NCBI RefSeq assembly: GCF_050175855.1
Contig: NZ_JBFXIO010000161.1
Location: forward strand, 1 to 10,675
Reading direction: 5' to 3'
Source of the DNA: Piscinibacter sp050175855
Lineage (GTDB): Bacteria > Pseudomonadota > Gammaproteobacteria > Burkholderiales > Burkholderiaceae_C
Length of the DNA: 10,675 nt
In this document: positions 1 through 7,145 of the stretch, in pieces
Numbering within the stretch: the stretch's first letter is position 1
How the letters are laid out: each line of letters starts with the position of its first letter
Notes under the pieces: generated by a model
Told to the model about the DNA's origin: nothing
The model's input: only the letters and a program-made list of their open reading frames with translations
The model's database searches: none
Translations under genes and position numbers: made by a program

Positions 1-3000
1 TCCTGTCCAGCCTCCCGTCCCACCTGGACGTGACGGTCGAGCCGCGCCTGGCTTTCAGGCTCGACGGTGCGAGCTTCGACAGCGGCGCGCAGGCGGTGCC
101 CTTTGCCGAGCGCCGGCGCGGCGAACTGCGGCTGGCGTTCGCCGGCCTGGACCTGGCGCGCTATGCGCCCTACCTGCCGGCGTCGCTGCCGGTGCGGCTG
201 CACCAGGGCGTGCTGGGCGCCGACCTGGCCCTGCATTTCGAGCTGCCCGATGGTGCCGATCCGGTCGTGCGGCTCGACGGCCGCGCGACGCTGGACAAGC
301 TGTCGGTCGCCGAAGCCGGCGGTGCGCCGCTGCTCGACTGGGCGACACTGAGCGTCGGTCTGCGCGATGTGCAGCCGCTGCGCCGCCGCGTTTCGCTCGG
401 CGAGGTGAAGCTCGAGGGCGCGCGACTGCAGCTCGCGCGCGCTGCCGACGGCCGGCTCAATCTGCAGCGGCTCGGCGGCGGTGCGCCGGCCGCGGCCACG
501 CCGGCCAGCGCACCGGCGCCCCAGTCGGCCGCAGCGGCCTGGCAGATCGAGGTCGACTCTCTGGCGATCGATGGCGCGCGCGTGGCCTGGAACGACGCCG
601 CGGTAGGGCCAGCGGCTGCACTGCAGCTCGACGCCCTCCGCCTCAGCGGCGAGAAGCTCGCCTGGCCGGCGCGCGAACCCGTGCCGCTGGCCTTGCAGGC
701 CACGCTGCGCACGTCGGCGGCGGAAGCGGGCGAGGCCGGCCGCCTGACGGTCGAGGCCCGTGCCAGCGATCGCGAGGCCAGCGGCACGCTCGCCCTCGAC
801 GAGCTCGCCCTCGAGGCGTTGGAGCCCTACGTCGCGCAGGCCCTGCAGCCGCGCCTGCTCGGCCGCGCCAGCGCTCGGGGCAGCTTCACCTGGAGCGCCG
901 ATCCGCAGGCGCCGAAGACCTCGCTGGTGCTCGACAGCGTGACGCTCGACGCGCCGCGGCTGGTCAGCGGCAGCGGCCGCGCCGCGCGCGAGGAGGTCGC
1001 GCTGAAGCAGCTCGCGATGGCTGATGCGCGCATCGACCTCGTGGCACGGCAGGTCGAGCTCGGCCGTGTCACGCTGGCGCAGCCGCAGGTGGCGGCAGTG
1101 CGCGACGGGCAGGGGCGCTGGAACCTGGCGTCGCTGGCGCGCGAGAACGCGGGATCGGGCACCGCGGCAACGGTGTCCTCCGGCACGACGCCCGACTGGT
1201 CGCTGCGCCTGAAGGAGCTGCAGCTCGACGGCGGCCGCGTGAGGCTGGTCGACAGCTTCGCCGCGGGCCGCGCCGCCGAGGCGCCGCTGCGCCTCGACGC
1301 GAGCGCGCTGCGCCTGCGCGTGCAGGACTTCGCCTGGCCCGCGGCGCGCGGCACGCCTGCGGCACGGCTGCAGTTCGGCGGGAGGCTTGCCGCGGTGGCG
1401 CCGGCCGGTGCGCCGGCCGCCGTGGCCGGCAGCGTCGACTTCAACGGCCGCTTCGCGCCCGAGCCGCTGCTCGCCGCAGGCCGGCTGCGCATCGACCGCT
1501 GGCCGGTGCATGCCTTCGAGCCCTACTTCGCGGCGATGCTGCCGGTGGCGCTGCTGCGCGCCGAGGCGATCTGGCAGGGCGACGTCGACGTGCGGCAGTC
1601 CGCCGCCGGCTGGTCGGTCGACGCCAGCGGCGACGCGCGGCTGGCCGACGTGCGCGTTCACACCCGCGCCGACACCGGCAGCGGCGCCGGCGACGAGCTG
1701 CTGAGCTGGCAGAGCTTCTCGCTCGACGGCCTGCGCTTCGCGATGGCGCCGCAGTCCACGCCGCAGCTGGAAGTGCGCGAGGCGGCGCTGAACGACTTCT
1801 TCGCGCGGCTGGTGGTGACCGAGCAAGGGCGGCTGAATCTGAGCAGCGTGGCCGCCGACGAGGCCGCCGCCAGCGCACCTGCCGAGGCGCCCGCCAGCGC
1901 CCCGGTCGCGCCGGCGGCACCGGCGTCAGCGCCGCCGGGCACGACACTGCCGATCGTCATCGCCGTCGGCGGCGTCAAGCTGAACAATGGCCGCATCGAT
2001 TTCAGCGACCGCTTCGTCCGCCCGAACTACAGCGCCGACCTCACCGAACTCAACGGCGCGCTCGGCGCGTTCCGCTCCGGCACGCCCGAGATGGCCACGC
2101 TCGAGTTGCGCGGCCGCGCCGCGGGCACCGCGCTGCTGGACATCCGCGGCGCGCTCAACCCGACGGCCGACCCGCTGGCGCTGGACATCCAGGCCAAGGC
2201 CACCGACCTCGAGCTCGCGCCGTTGTCACCCTATGCCGGCAAGTACGCCGGCTACGCGATCGAGCGCGGCAAGCTGAGCATGGAGGTGGCCTACAAGATC
2301 GCCCCGGACGGCAAGCTGGAGGCGCGCAACCAGGTCGTCCTCAACCAGCTGACCTTCGGCGACAAGGTCGAGTCGCCCGACGCCACCAAGCTGCCGGTGC
2401 TGCTGGCCGTGGCGCTGCTGAAGGACCGCAACGGCGTCATCGACATCAACCTGCCGATCAGCGGCTCGATCAACGACCCGCAGTTCAGCGTGTTCGGCAT
2501 CGTGCTCAAGGTGATCGGCAACCTGCTGGTCAAGGCGCTGACCGCGCCGTTCGCGCTGCTGGCCGGCGGTGGCGGCGAGGACCTCAGCGTGGTGGAGTTC
2601 CGTCCGGGCACGGCGACGCTCGCCGAGGCGGGCCGCAGCACGCTGGACAAGGTGGCCAAGGCGCTGGCCGACCGCGAGGCGCTGAAGATGACGGTCACCG
2701 GCAGCGCCGATGCGCAGGCCGAGGCCGAGGCGCTGCGCCAGGCGGCGCTGGAGGCGCGGCTGCTCGCCGAGCGCCGCCGCGAGCTGCTGCGCGAAGGCGC
2801 CACTCCGGCGCAGGCCGATGCACTGACCGCGCTCGACGCGCCGACGCGCGAGCGCGTGCTGCGCGCGGTCTACCGGGCTTCCGACCTGCCCGACCGGCCG
2901 CGCAACGCGCTGCGCATGCTCCGCGACATTCCGCCGGCCGAGATGGAGGCGCTGCTCAAGCGCCACATCGCCGCCGGTCCCGACGCTATGCGCGAGCTCG

Positions 3001-3170
3001 CGCTGCAGCGCGGCCTGGTGGTGCGTGATGCGCTGATCGCCAAGGGTCTGCCGGGTGAGCGCCTGTTCCTGGCCGCGCCGAAGCTGCGCGCGGCCGGGGA
3101 CGCCAAGGGTGAGGAAGAGGCGGCGGCAGCGCGCTCGCCGAGCGCGCTGCTCACGCTGTCGACGAACTGA
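1..3170 (+). CDS. AsmA-like DUF748 envelope protein (5' end outside window)
   Basis: This is the C-terminal part of a very large AsmA/DUF748 protein. The frame is already open at base 3 and reads through an internal GTG at 30, so the true start lies upstream of the window. The visible part has repeated AsmA-like blocks of beta-strand pattern, such as VKLEGARLQLARAADGRLNL, VTLAQPQVAAVRDGQGRWNL and GVKLNNGRIDFSDRF. Two Ala/Pro-rich linkers separate blocks (about nt 483-543 and 1860-1940). The region at about nt 2350-2570 carries the conserved DUF748 end, including LTFGDKVESPDATKLPVLLA and INLPISGSINDPQFSVFG. A short tail after it (VEFRPGTATLAEAG, GSADAQAEAEALR) resembles an OmpA-type peptidoglycan-binding fold. 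AsmA-like proteins are bridge-like factors of the Gram-negative envelope linked to lipid transport and outer-membrane homeostasis. The exact role of DUF748 members is not settled. It converges on the regulator gene with only 7 bp between the stop codons. Confidence 0.88.
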   Translation, partial: LSSLPSHLDVTVEPRLAFRLDGASFDSGAQAVPFAERRRGELRLAFAGLDLARYAPYLPASLPVRLHQGVLGADLALHFELPDGADPVVRLDGRATLDKLSVAEAGGAPLLDWATLSVGLRDVQPLRRRVSLGEVKLEGARLQLARAADGRLNLQRLGGGAPAAATPASAPAPQSAAAAWQIEVDSLAIDGARVAWNDAAVGPAAALQLDALRLSGEKLAWPAREPVPLALQATLRTSAAEAGEAGRLTVEARASDREASGTLALDELALEALEPYVAQALQPRLLGRASARGSFTWSADPQAPKTSLVLDSVTLDAPRLVSGSGRAAREEVALKQLAMADARIDLVARQVELGRVTLAQPQVAAVRDGQGRWNLASLARENAGSGTAATVSSGTTPDWSLRLKELQLDGGRVRLVDSFAAGRAAEAPLRLDASALRLRVQDFAWPAARGTPAARLQFGGRLAAVAPAGAPAAVAGSVDFNGRFAPEPLLAAGRLRIDRWPVHAFEPYFAAMLPVALLRAEAIWQGDVDVRQSAAGWSVDASGDARLADVRVHTRADTGSGAGDELLSWQSFSLDGLRFAMAPQSTPQLEVREAALNDFFARLVVTEQGRLNLSSVAADEAAASAPAEAPASAPVAPAAPASAPPGTTLPIVIAVGGVKLNNGRIDFSDRFVRPNYSADLTELNGALGAFRSGTPEMATLELRGRAAGTALLDIRGALNPTADPLALDIQAKATDLELAPLSPYAGKYAGYAIERGKLSMEVAYKIAPDGKLEARNQVVLNQLTFGDKVESPDATKLPVLLAVALLKDRNGVIDINLPISGSINDPQFSVFGIVLKVIGNLLVKALTAPFALLAGGGGEDLSVVEFRPGTATLAEAGRSTLDKVAKALADREALKMTVTGSADAQAEAEALRQAALEARLLAERRRELLREGATPAQADALTALDAPTRERVLRAVYRASDLPDRPRNALRMLRDIPPAEMEALLKRHIAAGPDAMRELALQRGLVVRDALIAKGLPGERLFLAAPKLRAAGDAKGEEEAAAARSPSALLTLSTN
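3126..3150. terminator. Perfect 11-bp hairpin at the convergent gene ends (candidate terminator)
   Basis: GCAGCGCGCTC and GAGCGCGCTGC form a perfect 11-bp stem around a 3-nt loop (gcc). It lies inside the last codons of the DUF748 gene, 27 bp beyond the stop codon of the minus-strand regulator. Read on the minus strand it is followed by a pyrimidine-rich stretch (CCGCCTCTTCCTCACCCTT), so it could end regulator transcripts. There is no real U-tract, and hairpins arise easily in GC-rich coding DNA, so the role is tentative. Confidence 0.3.
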
Positions 3171-3177
3171 TCGCCGC

Positions 3178-5115
3178 TCAGCGCGGCGCCGCGCCCTCGT
3201 CGCGCTGGCGAAGGTAGCGGTACACCGTGGTGCGCGAGATGCCCAGACTGCGCGAGGTGCGCGCCACGCTGCGGCCGCAGCGCTCGAACTCCTGGATCAC
3301 CTGCTCCATCGCCCCGCGGGCCAGCGCCGAGCGCGGCTCGTCGGCGGCGGGCGGGGCCTGAGGCAGCACGCGGCGCACGGCAGCTTCGTCGAGGCGGCCG
3401 TCCGGCGAGCCCAGCAGCGCGCGCGTCAGCACCGCGCGCAGCTCGCGCATGTTGCCGCTCCAGCCGTGCCGTGCGTGGCAGGTGTTGGCATCGTCGTCGA
3501 TCGACGCCTCGCGATGCACCGCCTCCAGCATGAAGCGCACCACGGCGGAGAAGTCGCTGCGCGCGCGCAGCGGCGGCAGCTCAATGCGAACGGTATCGAG
3601 CCGGTGCAGCAGGTCGGCGCGGAAGCGCCGTTCGCGCACAGCCTGCTCCAGGTCGACGTGGGTGGCAGCGAGCAACTGCACGTCGACCCGGCGCGAGGCC
3701 GTGCCGCCGACCGGGCGCACCAGCCAGTCGTCGAGCAGGCGCAGCAGCGCGGCCTGCATGGTCAACGGCAGCTCGCCGATCTCGTCGAGCAGCAAGGTGC
3801 CGCCGTCGGCGCTGGCGATCAGGCCCGCACTGCCTTCGCGGCGCGCGCCGGTGAACGCGCCGCCCACGTAGCCGAACAGCTCGGCCTCGAACAGCTCGGC
3901 CGGCAGCGCACCGCAGTTGACCGCCACGAAGGCGCCGCTGCGCCCGCTCGCCTGGTGGGCGTGGCGGGCGAGCAGTTCCTTGCCGGTGCCGGTCTCGCCG
4001 CAGATCAGCAGCGGCGCGTTCAGGCGCAGCGCGGCCCGCGCCGTCTCGAGCGCGGCGCGCACGGCCGGATCGTCAGCAACGAAGTCGGTGCTGCGGCGCT
4101 GCACCGGGGTCGCGAAGGCAGCGGACGCATGCGGGGCCGGCGCTGCCGCCGGTGCCGGCCGCTCACGCGGCATACGGGCTCGGGCCGGCCGCGGCGGCAC
4201 GCGCGTGGGCGCCTGCACGCAGCTGGCGAACAGCTCGCTGCCCATCGCGTCGCGCAGTCGCCGCTCGCCGCCGCTGCGCAGGCCGGCCACGAAGAGCTCG
4301 TAGGGCGCATCGAACAGCTCCTCGAAGGCGGTGCCCGAGGCCACCTCCAGCCCGCTGAGCAGGTCGCGGGCGCGCGCGTTGAAGGCCTGCAGCCGGCCCT
4401 GCGGGTCGAAAGCCAGCAAGCCGGCACTGAGGGTGCCGAGGAACTCGGCGCGCGGATGCACTGCCAGCACCAGCCGGTCGCGCATCTGGTAGAGCAGCAG
4501 CAGCTTCTCGATGTGCGTGCAGGCCATCTGCACCAGCGCCTGGGTGTGCCGCTGGCGCGACTCGAAGTAGGACGAGGCGTCGAGCGCGCCGACCACCTGG
4601 CCGAAGGCGTCGCGGATCGGCGCAGCGGTACAGGAGATGTCACCGTACTTGAGGAGGTGGTGCTCCAGCCCGTTGACGGCCACTGGCGCTCCGATGGCCA
4701 GCGCCGTGCCCAGACCGTTGGTGCCGGCCTGTTCCTCCGACCACATGCTGCCGGCGACGATGTCGTTGGCCGAGCCGCTGGTCAGGAAGCGGTTGTCGGC
4801 ATACAGGTCGAGCACCACGCCTTCCGGGTCGGCGAAGGCGAGCAGGAAGTTCGAACCGGCGATCTGGTGGCCCAGCGTCTCCAGCTCGGCCAGCGCGAGG
4901 CGGCGCACGATGTCGGCGCGGTCGCGGCGCCTTGCCAGGTCGGCCGCCTCGACGACCTGGATCGGCGGCTCGGCGGCCACGTCGAGCCCGGCGCGGGCAC
5001 AACGCACCCAGCTGTCGAGAATATCCGCCGGCGGCAGCCCGCCCGGCGGCAGCGTCGCGCCGCGCGAACGGATGGCCCAGGCGTGCGCCAGCGCACGCTC
5101 GTCGATCGAACCCAT
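3178..5115 (-). CDS. Sigma-54-dependent activator, AcoR type (GAF/AAA+/Fis HTH)
   Basis: A 645-residue bacterial enhancer-binding protein, full length for the AcoR group. An N-terminal segment with SWVRCARAGLD leads into a GAF domain (about 60-200) that carries the family signature WSEEQAGTNGLGTALA (125-140) and SCTAAPIRD. A PAS-like segment follows (about 215-300). The AAA+ domain has Walker A GETGTGKE (373-380), an intact sigma-54 contact loop GAFTGA (419-424) and Walker B GGTLLLDE (438-445). The last 42 residues hold a Fis-type helix-turn-helix (SLGISRTTVYRYLRQ). The start at 5115 is chosen over upstream ATGs at 5157 and 5154 because AGGAG sits 7 nt before it. The gene is divergent from the dehydrogenase gene, whose upstream region carries a sigma-54 promoter, so that operon is its likely target. 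AcoR relatives respond to acetoin, aldehydes or alcohols. The ligand here cannot be read from sequence. Confidence 0.93.
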   Translation of the reverse strand: MGSIDERALAHAWAIRSRGATLPPGGLPPADILDSWVRCARAGLDVAAEPPIQVVEAADLARRRDRADIVRRLALAELETLGHQIAGSNFLLAFADPEGVVLDLYADNRFLTSGSANDIVAGSMWSEEQAGTNGLGTALAIGAPVAVNGLEHHLLKYGDISCTAAPIRDAFGQVVGALDASSYFESRQRHTQALVQMACTHIEKLLLLYQMRDRLVLAVHPRAEFLGTLSAGLLAFDPQGRLQAFNARARDLLSGLEVASGTAFEELFDAPYELFVAGLRSGGERRLRDAMGSELFASCVQAPTRVPPRPARARMPRERPAPAAAPAPHASAAFATPVQRRSTDFVADDPAVRAALETARAALRLNAPLLICGETGTGKELLARHAHQASGRSGAFVAVNCGALPAELFEAELFGYVGGAFTGARREGSAGLIASADGGTLLLDEIGELPLTMQAALLRLLDDWLVRPVGGTASRRVDVQLLAATHVDLEQAVRERRFRADLLHRLDTVRIELPPLRARSDFSAVVRFMLEAVHREASIDDDANTCHARHGWSGNMRELRAVLTRALLGSPDGRLDEAAVRRVLPQAPPAADEPRSALARGAMEQVIQEFERCGRSVARTSRSLGISRTTVYRYLRQRDEGAAPR

Positions 5116-5122
5116 GGTGTGT

Positions 5123-5127
5123 CTCCT
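5123..5127 (-). promoter_or_regulatory. Ribosome binding site that fixes the regulator start
   Basis: AGGAG on the minus strand, 7 nt upstream of the ATG at 5115. It decides the start against the longer reading from 5157. The same AGGAGAC with the same spacing precedes the divergent dehydrogenase gene. Confidence 0.75.
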
Positions 5128-5159
5128 GTGGCCGGCGGTCGTGGCCGCGGCCATCATTG

Positions 5160-5175
5160 CGTGATGCGATTCACG
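5160..5175. promoter_or_regulatory. CRP-like palindrome CGTGA-N6-TCACG
   Basis: CGTGATGCGATTCACG is a perfect 5-bp inverted repeat with a 6-bp spacer. The GTGA-N6-TCAC core is that of CRP/Vfr-type sites. Its centre lies about 52 bp upstream of the regulator ATG and about 178 bp upstream of the predicted sigma-54 transcript start, so it would most directly affect regulator expression. Sites of this quality also occur by chance, and I cannot see whether the genome has a CRP homologue. Confidence 0.35.
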
Positions 5176-5215
5176 TTAACAGGGCACCGCGAGCCCCGCA
5201 ACTGACCAGAAGCTG

Positions 5216-5238
5216 AACACCTGTTGCGCACATGTGTT
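5216..5238. promoter_or_regulatory. 23-bp palindrome, candidate enhancer (UAS) for the sigma-54 activator
   Basis: The imperfect inverted repeat reads AACAC-n-TGT-n5-ACA-n-GTGTT, with eight paired positions per arm and its centre at 5227. That is about 118 bp upstream of the predicted transcript start at about 5345, a normal distance for an enhancer of a sigma-54 activator. GCTGAACA occurs at 5212-5219 and again at 5244-5251, 32 bp apart or about three helical turns, which could extend the site or mark a second protomer contact. That the neighbouring activator binds here is inference from position and symmetry. Confidence 0.5.
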
Positions 5239-5318
5239 TTGTCGCTGAACAGTGCCCGCGCCAGCGCCAGCGCCGGTTCGCCGGGAAGCGGGACGGCGCC
5301 CTCCGGGTCTGCCCCAAG

Positions 5319-5334
5319 TGGCATGCCCGTTGCA
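5319..5334 (+). promoter_or_regulatory. Sigma-54 (-24/-12) promoter
   Basis: TGGCATGCCCGTTGCA matches the sigma-54 consensus TGGCACG-N4-TTGCW at all core positions except C-to-T at one base. The invariant GG (5320-5321) and GC (5332-5333) are separated by exactly 10 bases. Transcription should start at about 5345, giving a leader of about 55 nt before the dehydrogenase ATG at 5400. The divergent gene encodes an activator with an intact GAFTGA loop, which is independent support. It should drive the dehydrogenase and cytochrome genes, and possibly the receptor further on. Confidence 0.8.
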
Positions 5335-5387
5335 GACAGGAGAGGGTCGTGCGCTTGCCGCGCGGCATCCGACAGACCACAAGACGC

Positions 5388-5392
5388 AGGAG
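5388..5392 (+). promoter_or_regulatory. Ribosome binding site that fixes the dehydrogenase start
   Basis: AGGAG lies 7 nt upstream of the ATG at 5400. With the signal peptide that begins there and the sigma-54 start predicted at about 5345, it rules out the in-frame upstream starts at 5232 and 5349. Confidence 0.75.
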
Positions 5393-5399
5393 ACAGTAC

Positions 5400-6695
5400 A
5401 TGCCCCGTTCGAAGATCGGTCAGACCCTCGTAGCCCTCGCCGCTGCCGCGTGCGTTGCAGGCCCCGCGTTCGCGCAGCAGAACATCGAGAAGCTCAAGCA
5501 GATGAAGGTCGCGACCACCGACCTGAACATCCCGGTGGTGCCGCAGGAAGGCAAGAACGCCGCGGCGATCCGCGAGAACCTCAAGAAGATCAAGATGCCG
5601 GCCGGCTTCAAGATCGACCTGTTCGCCGTCGTGCCCGATGCCCGCCACATGGCCGTGGCGCCGAGCACCAACATGCTGTTCGTCGGCACGCGCAAGACCA
5701 CCGTCTGGGCCGTCACCGACCGCAACAGCGACGGCGTCGCCGACGAGGTCAAGTCCTTCGCGCCCAGCCTGAAGTTCACCAACCCGAACGGGGTGTGCTG
5801 GACCAAGGACGGCTTCCTGATCGTCGCCGAGCACAACCGGGTGCTGAACTTCCCGGCGGCCGAGTTCTTCTACGAGGGCCCGGACGTCGCGGTGATCGAG
5901 GTCGTGGGCCAGGGCAAGCTGATCCCGCCCGAGGAGGAGTCGTACAACCACGGCGCGCGCACCTGCCGCGTCGACGACAGCGGCATGCTCTACGTCACGC
6001 TCGGCCAGCCGTACAACGTGCAGCCGAAGGAGAAGGTCGCGATGTACGAGCAACTCGGCATCGGCGGCATGATCAAGCTGAATGCCTTCGACGGCTCCAA
6101 GCGCGAGGTCGTCGCACGCGGCGTGCGCAACTCCGTCGGCATGGACATCAACCCGAAGGACAAGACCGTCTGGTTCACCGACAACCAGACCGACGGCATG
6201 GGTGACGACACGCCGCCCGGCGAGCTCAACCGCATCACCAAGCCCGGCGGCGGCGGCGAGCACTTCGGCTATCCGTTCATCCACGGCAACAACGTGCAGA
6301 TCGCCGGCACCGCCGCGGCACCGGATCTGAAGGGCATGAACCCGCCGGCGCAGTGGACCAAGCCGCAGGTCGAGTTCCCGGCGCACCAGGCACAGCTCGG
6401 CATGACGTTCTACAACGGCAGGATGTTCCCGGCGCAGTACCAGGGTGGCGTCTTCGTCGCGTCGCACGGCTCGTGGAACCGCACCAAGGCCAGCGGCGGC
6501 CTGATCAACTTCGTGCCGATCAAGGCCGACGGCACCGCCGGTGCGAGCACGGTGTTCGCCGAGGGCTTCCTCGACAGCGAGACCGGCATCTACCGCGGCC
6601 GCCCGGTCGACGTGGCGGTGATGAAGGACGGCTCGCTGCTGGTGTCCGACGACTACGCGGGTGCGATCTATCGCATCACGTACAGCGCACCGTGA
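5400..6695 (+). CDS. Exported PQQ-type glucose/sorbosone dehydrogenase family protein
   Basis: A 431-residue periplasmic protein of the glucose/sorbosone dehydrogenase family (COG2133-like six-bladed beta-propeller). Relatives bind PQQ and Ca2+ and oxidise sugars, aldoses or sorbosone. A signal peptide covers residues 1-25 and ends AGPAFA before QQN. Family signatures are NPNGVCWTKDGFLIVAEHNR, then YNHGARTCRVDDSGMLYVTLG, in which H184 is the likely counterpart of the catalytic His of soluble glucose dehydrogenase. ARGVRNSVGMDI (R243, likely PQQ/substrate contact) follows, then DNQTDGMGDDTPPGELN with FGYPFIHG, and a C-terminal propeller closure GRPVDVAVMKDGSLLVSDDY. No haem motif is fused to it. 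The electron acceptor is probably the cytochrome encoded immediately downstream, whose GTG start overlaps this stop. Transcription is probably from the sigma-54 promoter at 5319. The substrate is unknown, and residue assignments are from memory of the family, not an alignment. Confidence 0.9.
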   Translation: MPRSKIGQTLVALAAAACVAGPAFAQQNIEKLKQMKVATTDLNIPVVPQEGKNAAAIRENLKKIKMPAGFKIDLFAVVPDARHMAVAPSTNMLFVGTRKTTVWAVTDRNSDGVADEVKSFAPSLKFTNPNGVCWTKDGFLIVAEHNRVLNFPAAEFFYEGPDVAVIEVVGQGKLIPPEEESYNHGARTCRVDDSGMLYVTLGQPYNVQPKEKVAMYEQLGIGGMIKLNAFDGSKREVVARGVRNSVGMDINPKDKTVWFTDNQTDGMGDDTPPGELNRITKPGGGGEHFGYPFIHGNNVQIAGTAAAPDLKGMNPPAQWTKPQVEFPAHQAQLGMTFYNGRMFPAQYQGGVFVASHGSWNRTKASGGLINFVPIKADGTAGASTVFAEGFLDSETGIYRGRPVDVAVMKDGSLLVSDDYAGAIYRITYSAP

Positions 6696-7012
6696 AGTCG
6701 CTGACGCTGTCGATGCTGCTGGCTGCCGCGCTGCCCGGCGCGGTGGTCGCCGGTGACGTCGCGGCGGGCAGGCAGAAGGCGATGCAGGCCTGCGCCGTGT
6801 GCCACGGCCAGGTCGGCATTGCCGCCGTGCCCGAGACGCCCAATCTCGCCGGCGAACCGGCGGGCTACCTCTCCCGGCAACTGCGCGCCTTCCGCAGCGG
6901 CAAGCGCCAGCACGAGGTGATGGGTGTGATCGCCAAGTCGCTCAGCGACGAGGAGATCGACAACGTCACCGCGTGGTTCTCGTCCATCCAGGTGACGGCC
7001 ACCGCGCCTTGA
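6692..7012 (+). CDS. Small periplasmic monohaem cytochrome c
   Basis: A 106-residue class I cytochrome c. The GTG start overlaps the dehydrogenase stop in the sequence GTGA, which implies translational coupling. There is a signal peptide (residues 1-20, ending GAVVA before GD). The single haem motif is CAVCH at 34-38, with H38 as proximal ligand. M77 in HEVMGVIAKSLSDEEI is the likely distal ligand, followed by the usual C-terminal helix NVTAWFSS. The pattern PNLAGEPAGYLSRQLRAFRSG is typical of c4/c5-type and alcohol-dehydrogenase-associated cytochromes. The overlap and shared compartment make it the probable electron acceptor of the PQQ enzyme, passing electrons to the respiratory chain. Confidence 0.92.
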   Translation: MKSLTLSMLLAAALPGAVVAGDVAAGRQKAMQACAVCHGQVGIAAVPETPNLAGEPAGYLSRQLRAFRSGKRQHEVMGVIAKSLSDEEIDNVTAWFSSIQVTATAP

Positions 7013-7021
7013 CCCTGGGGC

Positions 7022-7048
7022 AGGTGCGCGCCGGGATGGCGCGCACCT
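7022..7048 (+). terminator. Perfect 11-bp hairpin after the cytochrome gene
   Basis: AGGTGCGCGCC and GGCGCGCACCT form a perfect 11-bp stem around the 5-nt loop GGGAT, starting 10 bp after the cytochrome stop. No U-tract follows (the next bases are CCAGAAAATCTCT). It may therefore be a partial terminator or a 3'-end stabiliser that lowers expression of the downstream receptor, not a strong intrinsic terminator. The hairpin itself is certain on paper; its role is inferred. Confidence 0.45.
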
Positions 7049-7076
7049 CCAGAAAATCTCTAACGGCAAACCCCGT

Positions 7077-7113
7077 CGCGGCCCGCGAGGGCTTCGCGTA
7101 GCCTCGCGCCGCG
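7077..7113 (+). other. Second strong hairpin in the leader of the TonB receptor gene
   Basis: CGCGAGG (7084-7090) pairs with CCTCGCG (7102-7108). After a 2-nt bulge (7082-7083) the stem continues as CGCGG (7077-7081) with CCGCG (7109-7113), giving 12 bp in all. It ends 32 nt before the receptor ATG, which has no clear Shine-Dalgarno sequence (CCACCCACAGAAC precedes it). It may be a leader structure affecting receptor expression. It does not match any riboswitch I can recognise. Confidence 0.35.
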
Positions 7114-7145
7114 CTCGCTCGCGCCTCGAACTCCACCCACAGAAC

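Noticed and set aside
5116..5157. Longer regulator from ATG 5157
   Set aside because: No ribosome binding site is seen there. The ATG at 5115 has AGGAG at ideal spacing and begins a typical AcoR-type N terminus.
3055..5205. A 716-codon plus-strand frame opposite the sigma-54 regulator
   Set aside because: It is the antisense of a gene with clear GAF, AAA+ and HTH motifs, and its translation is rich in Arg, Ala, Gln and His with no family signature.
5258..5274. Tandem GCGCCA repeats (nearly three copies) in the divergent region
   Set aside because: Short GC-rich repeats are common at this base composition, and nothing ties this one to a function.
5232..5399. N-terminal extension of the dehydrogenase from ATG 5232 or GTG 5349
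   Set aside because: The extension would hide the signal peptide and covers the sigma-54 promoter. ATG 5400 has AGGAG at 7 nt and starts a normal signal peptide.
7009..7037. A sigma-70 promoter for the receptor with TTGACC at 7009 as -35
   Set aside because: The hexamer at the right spacing (CGGGAT) is a poor -10 and falls inside the perfect hairpin.
7013..7145. A cobalamin or other known riboswitch before the TonB receptor
   Set aside because: The gap is short and I see no B12-box or other known riboswitch core; only two simple hairpins.
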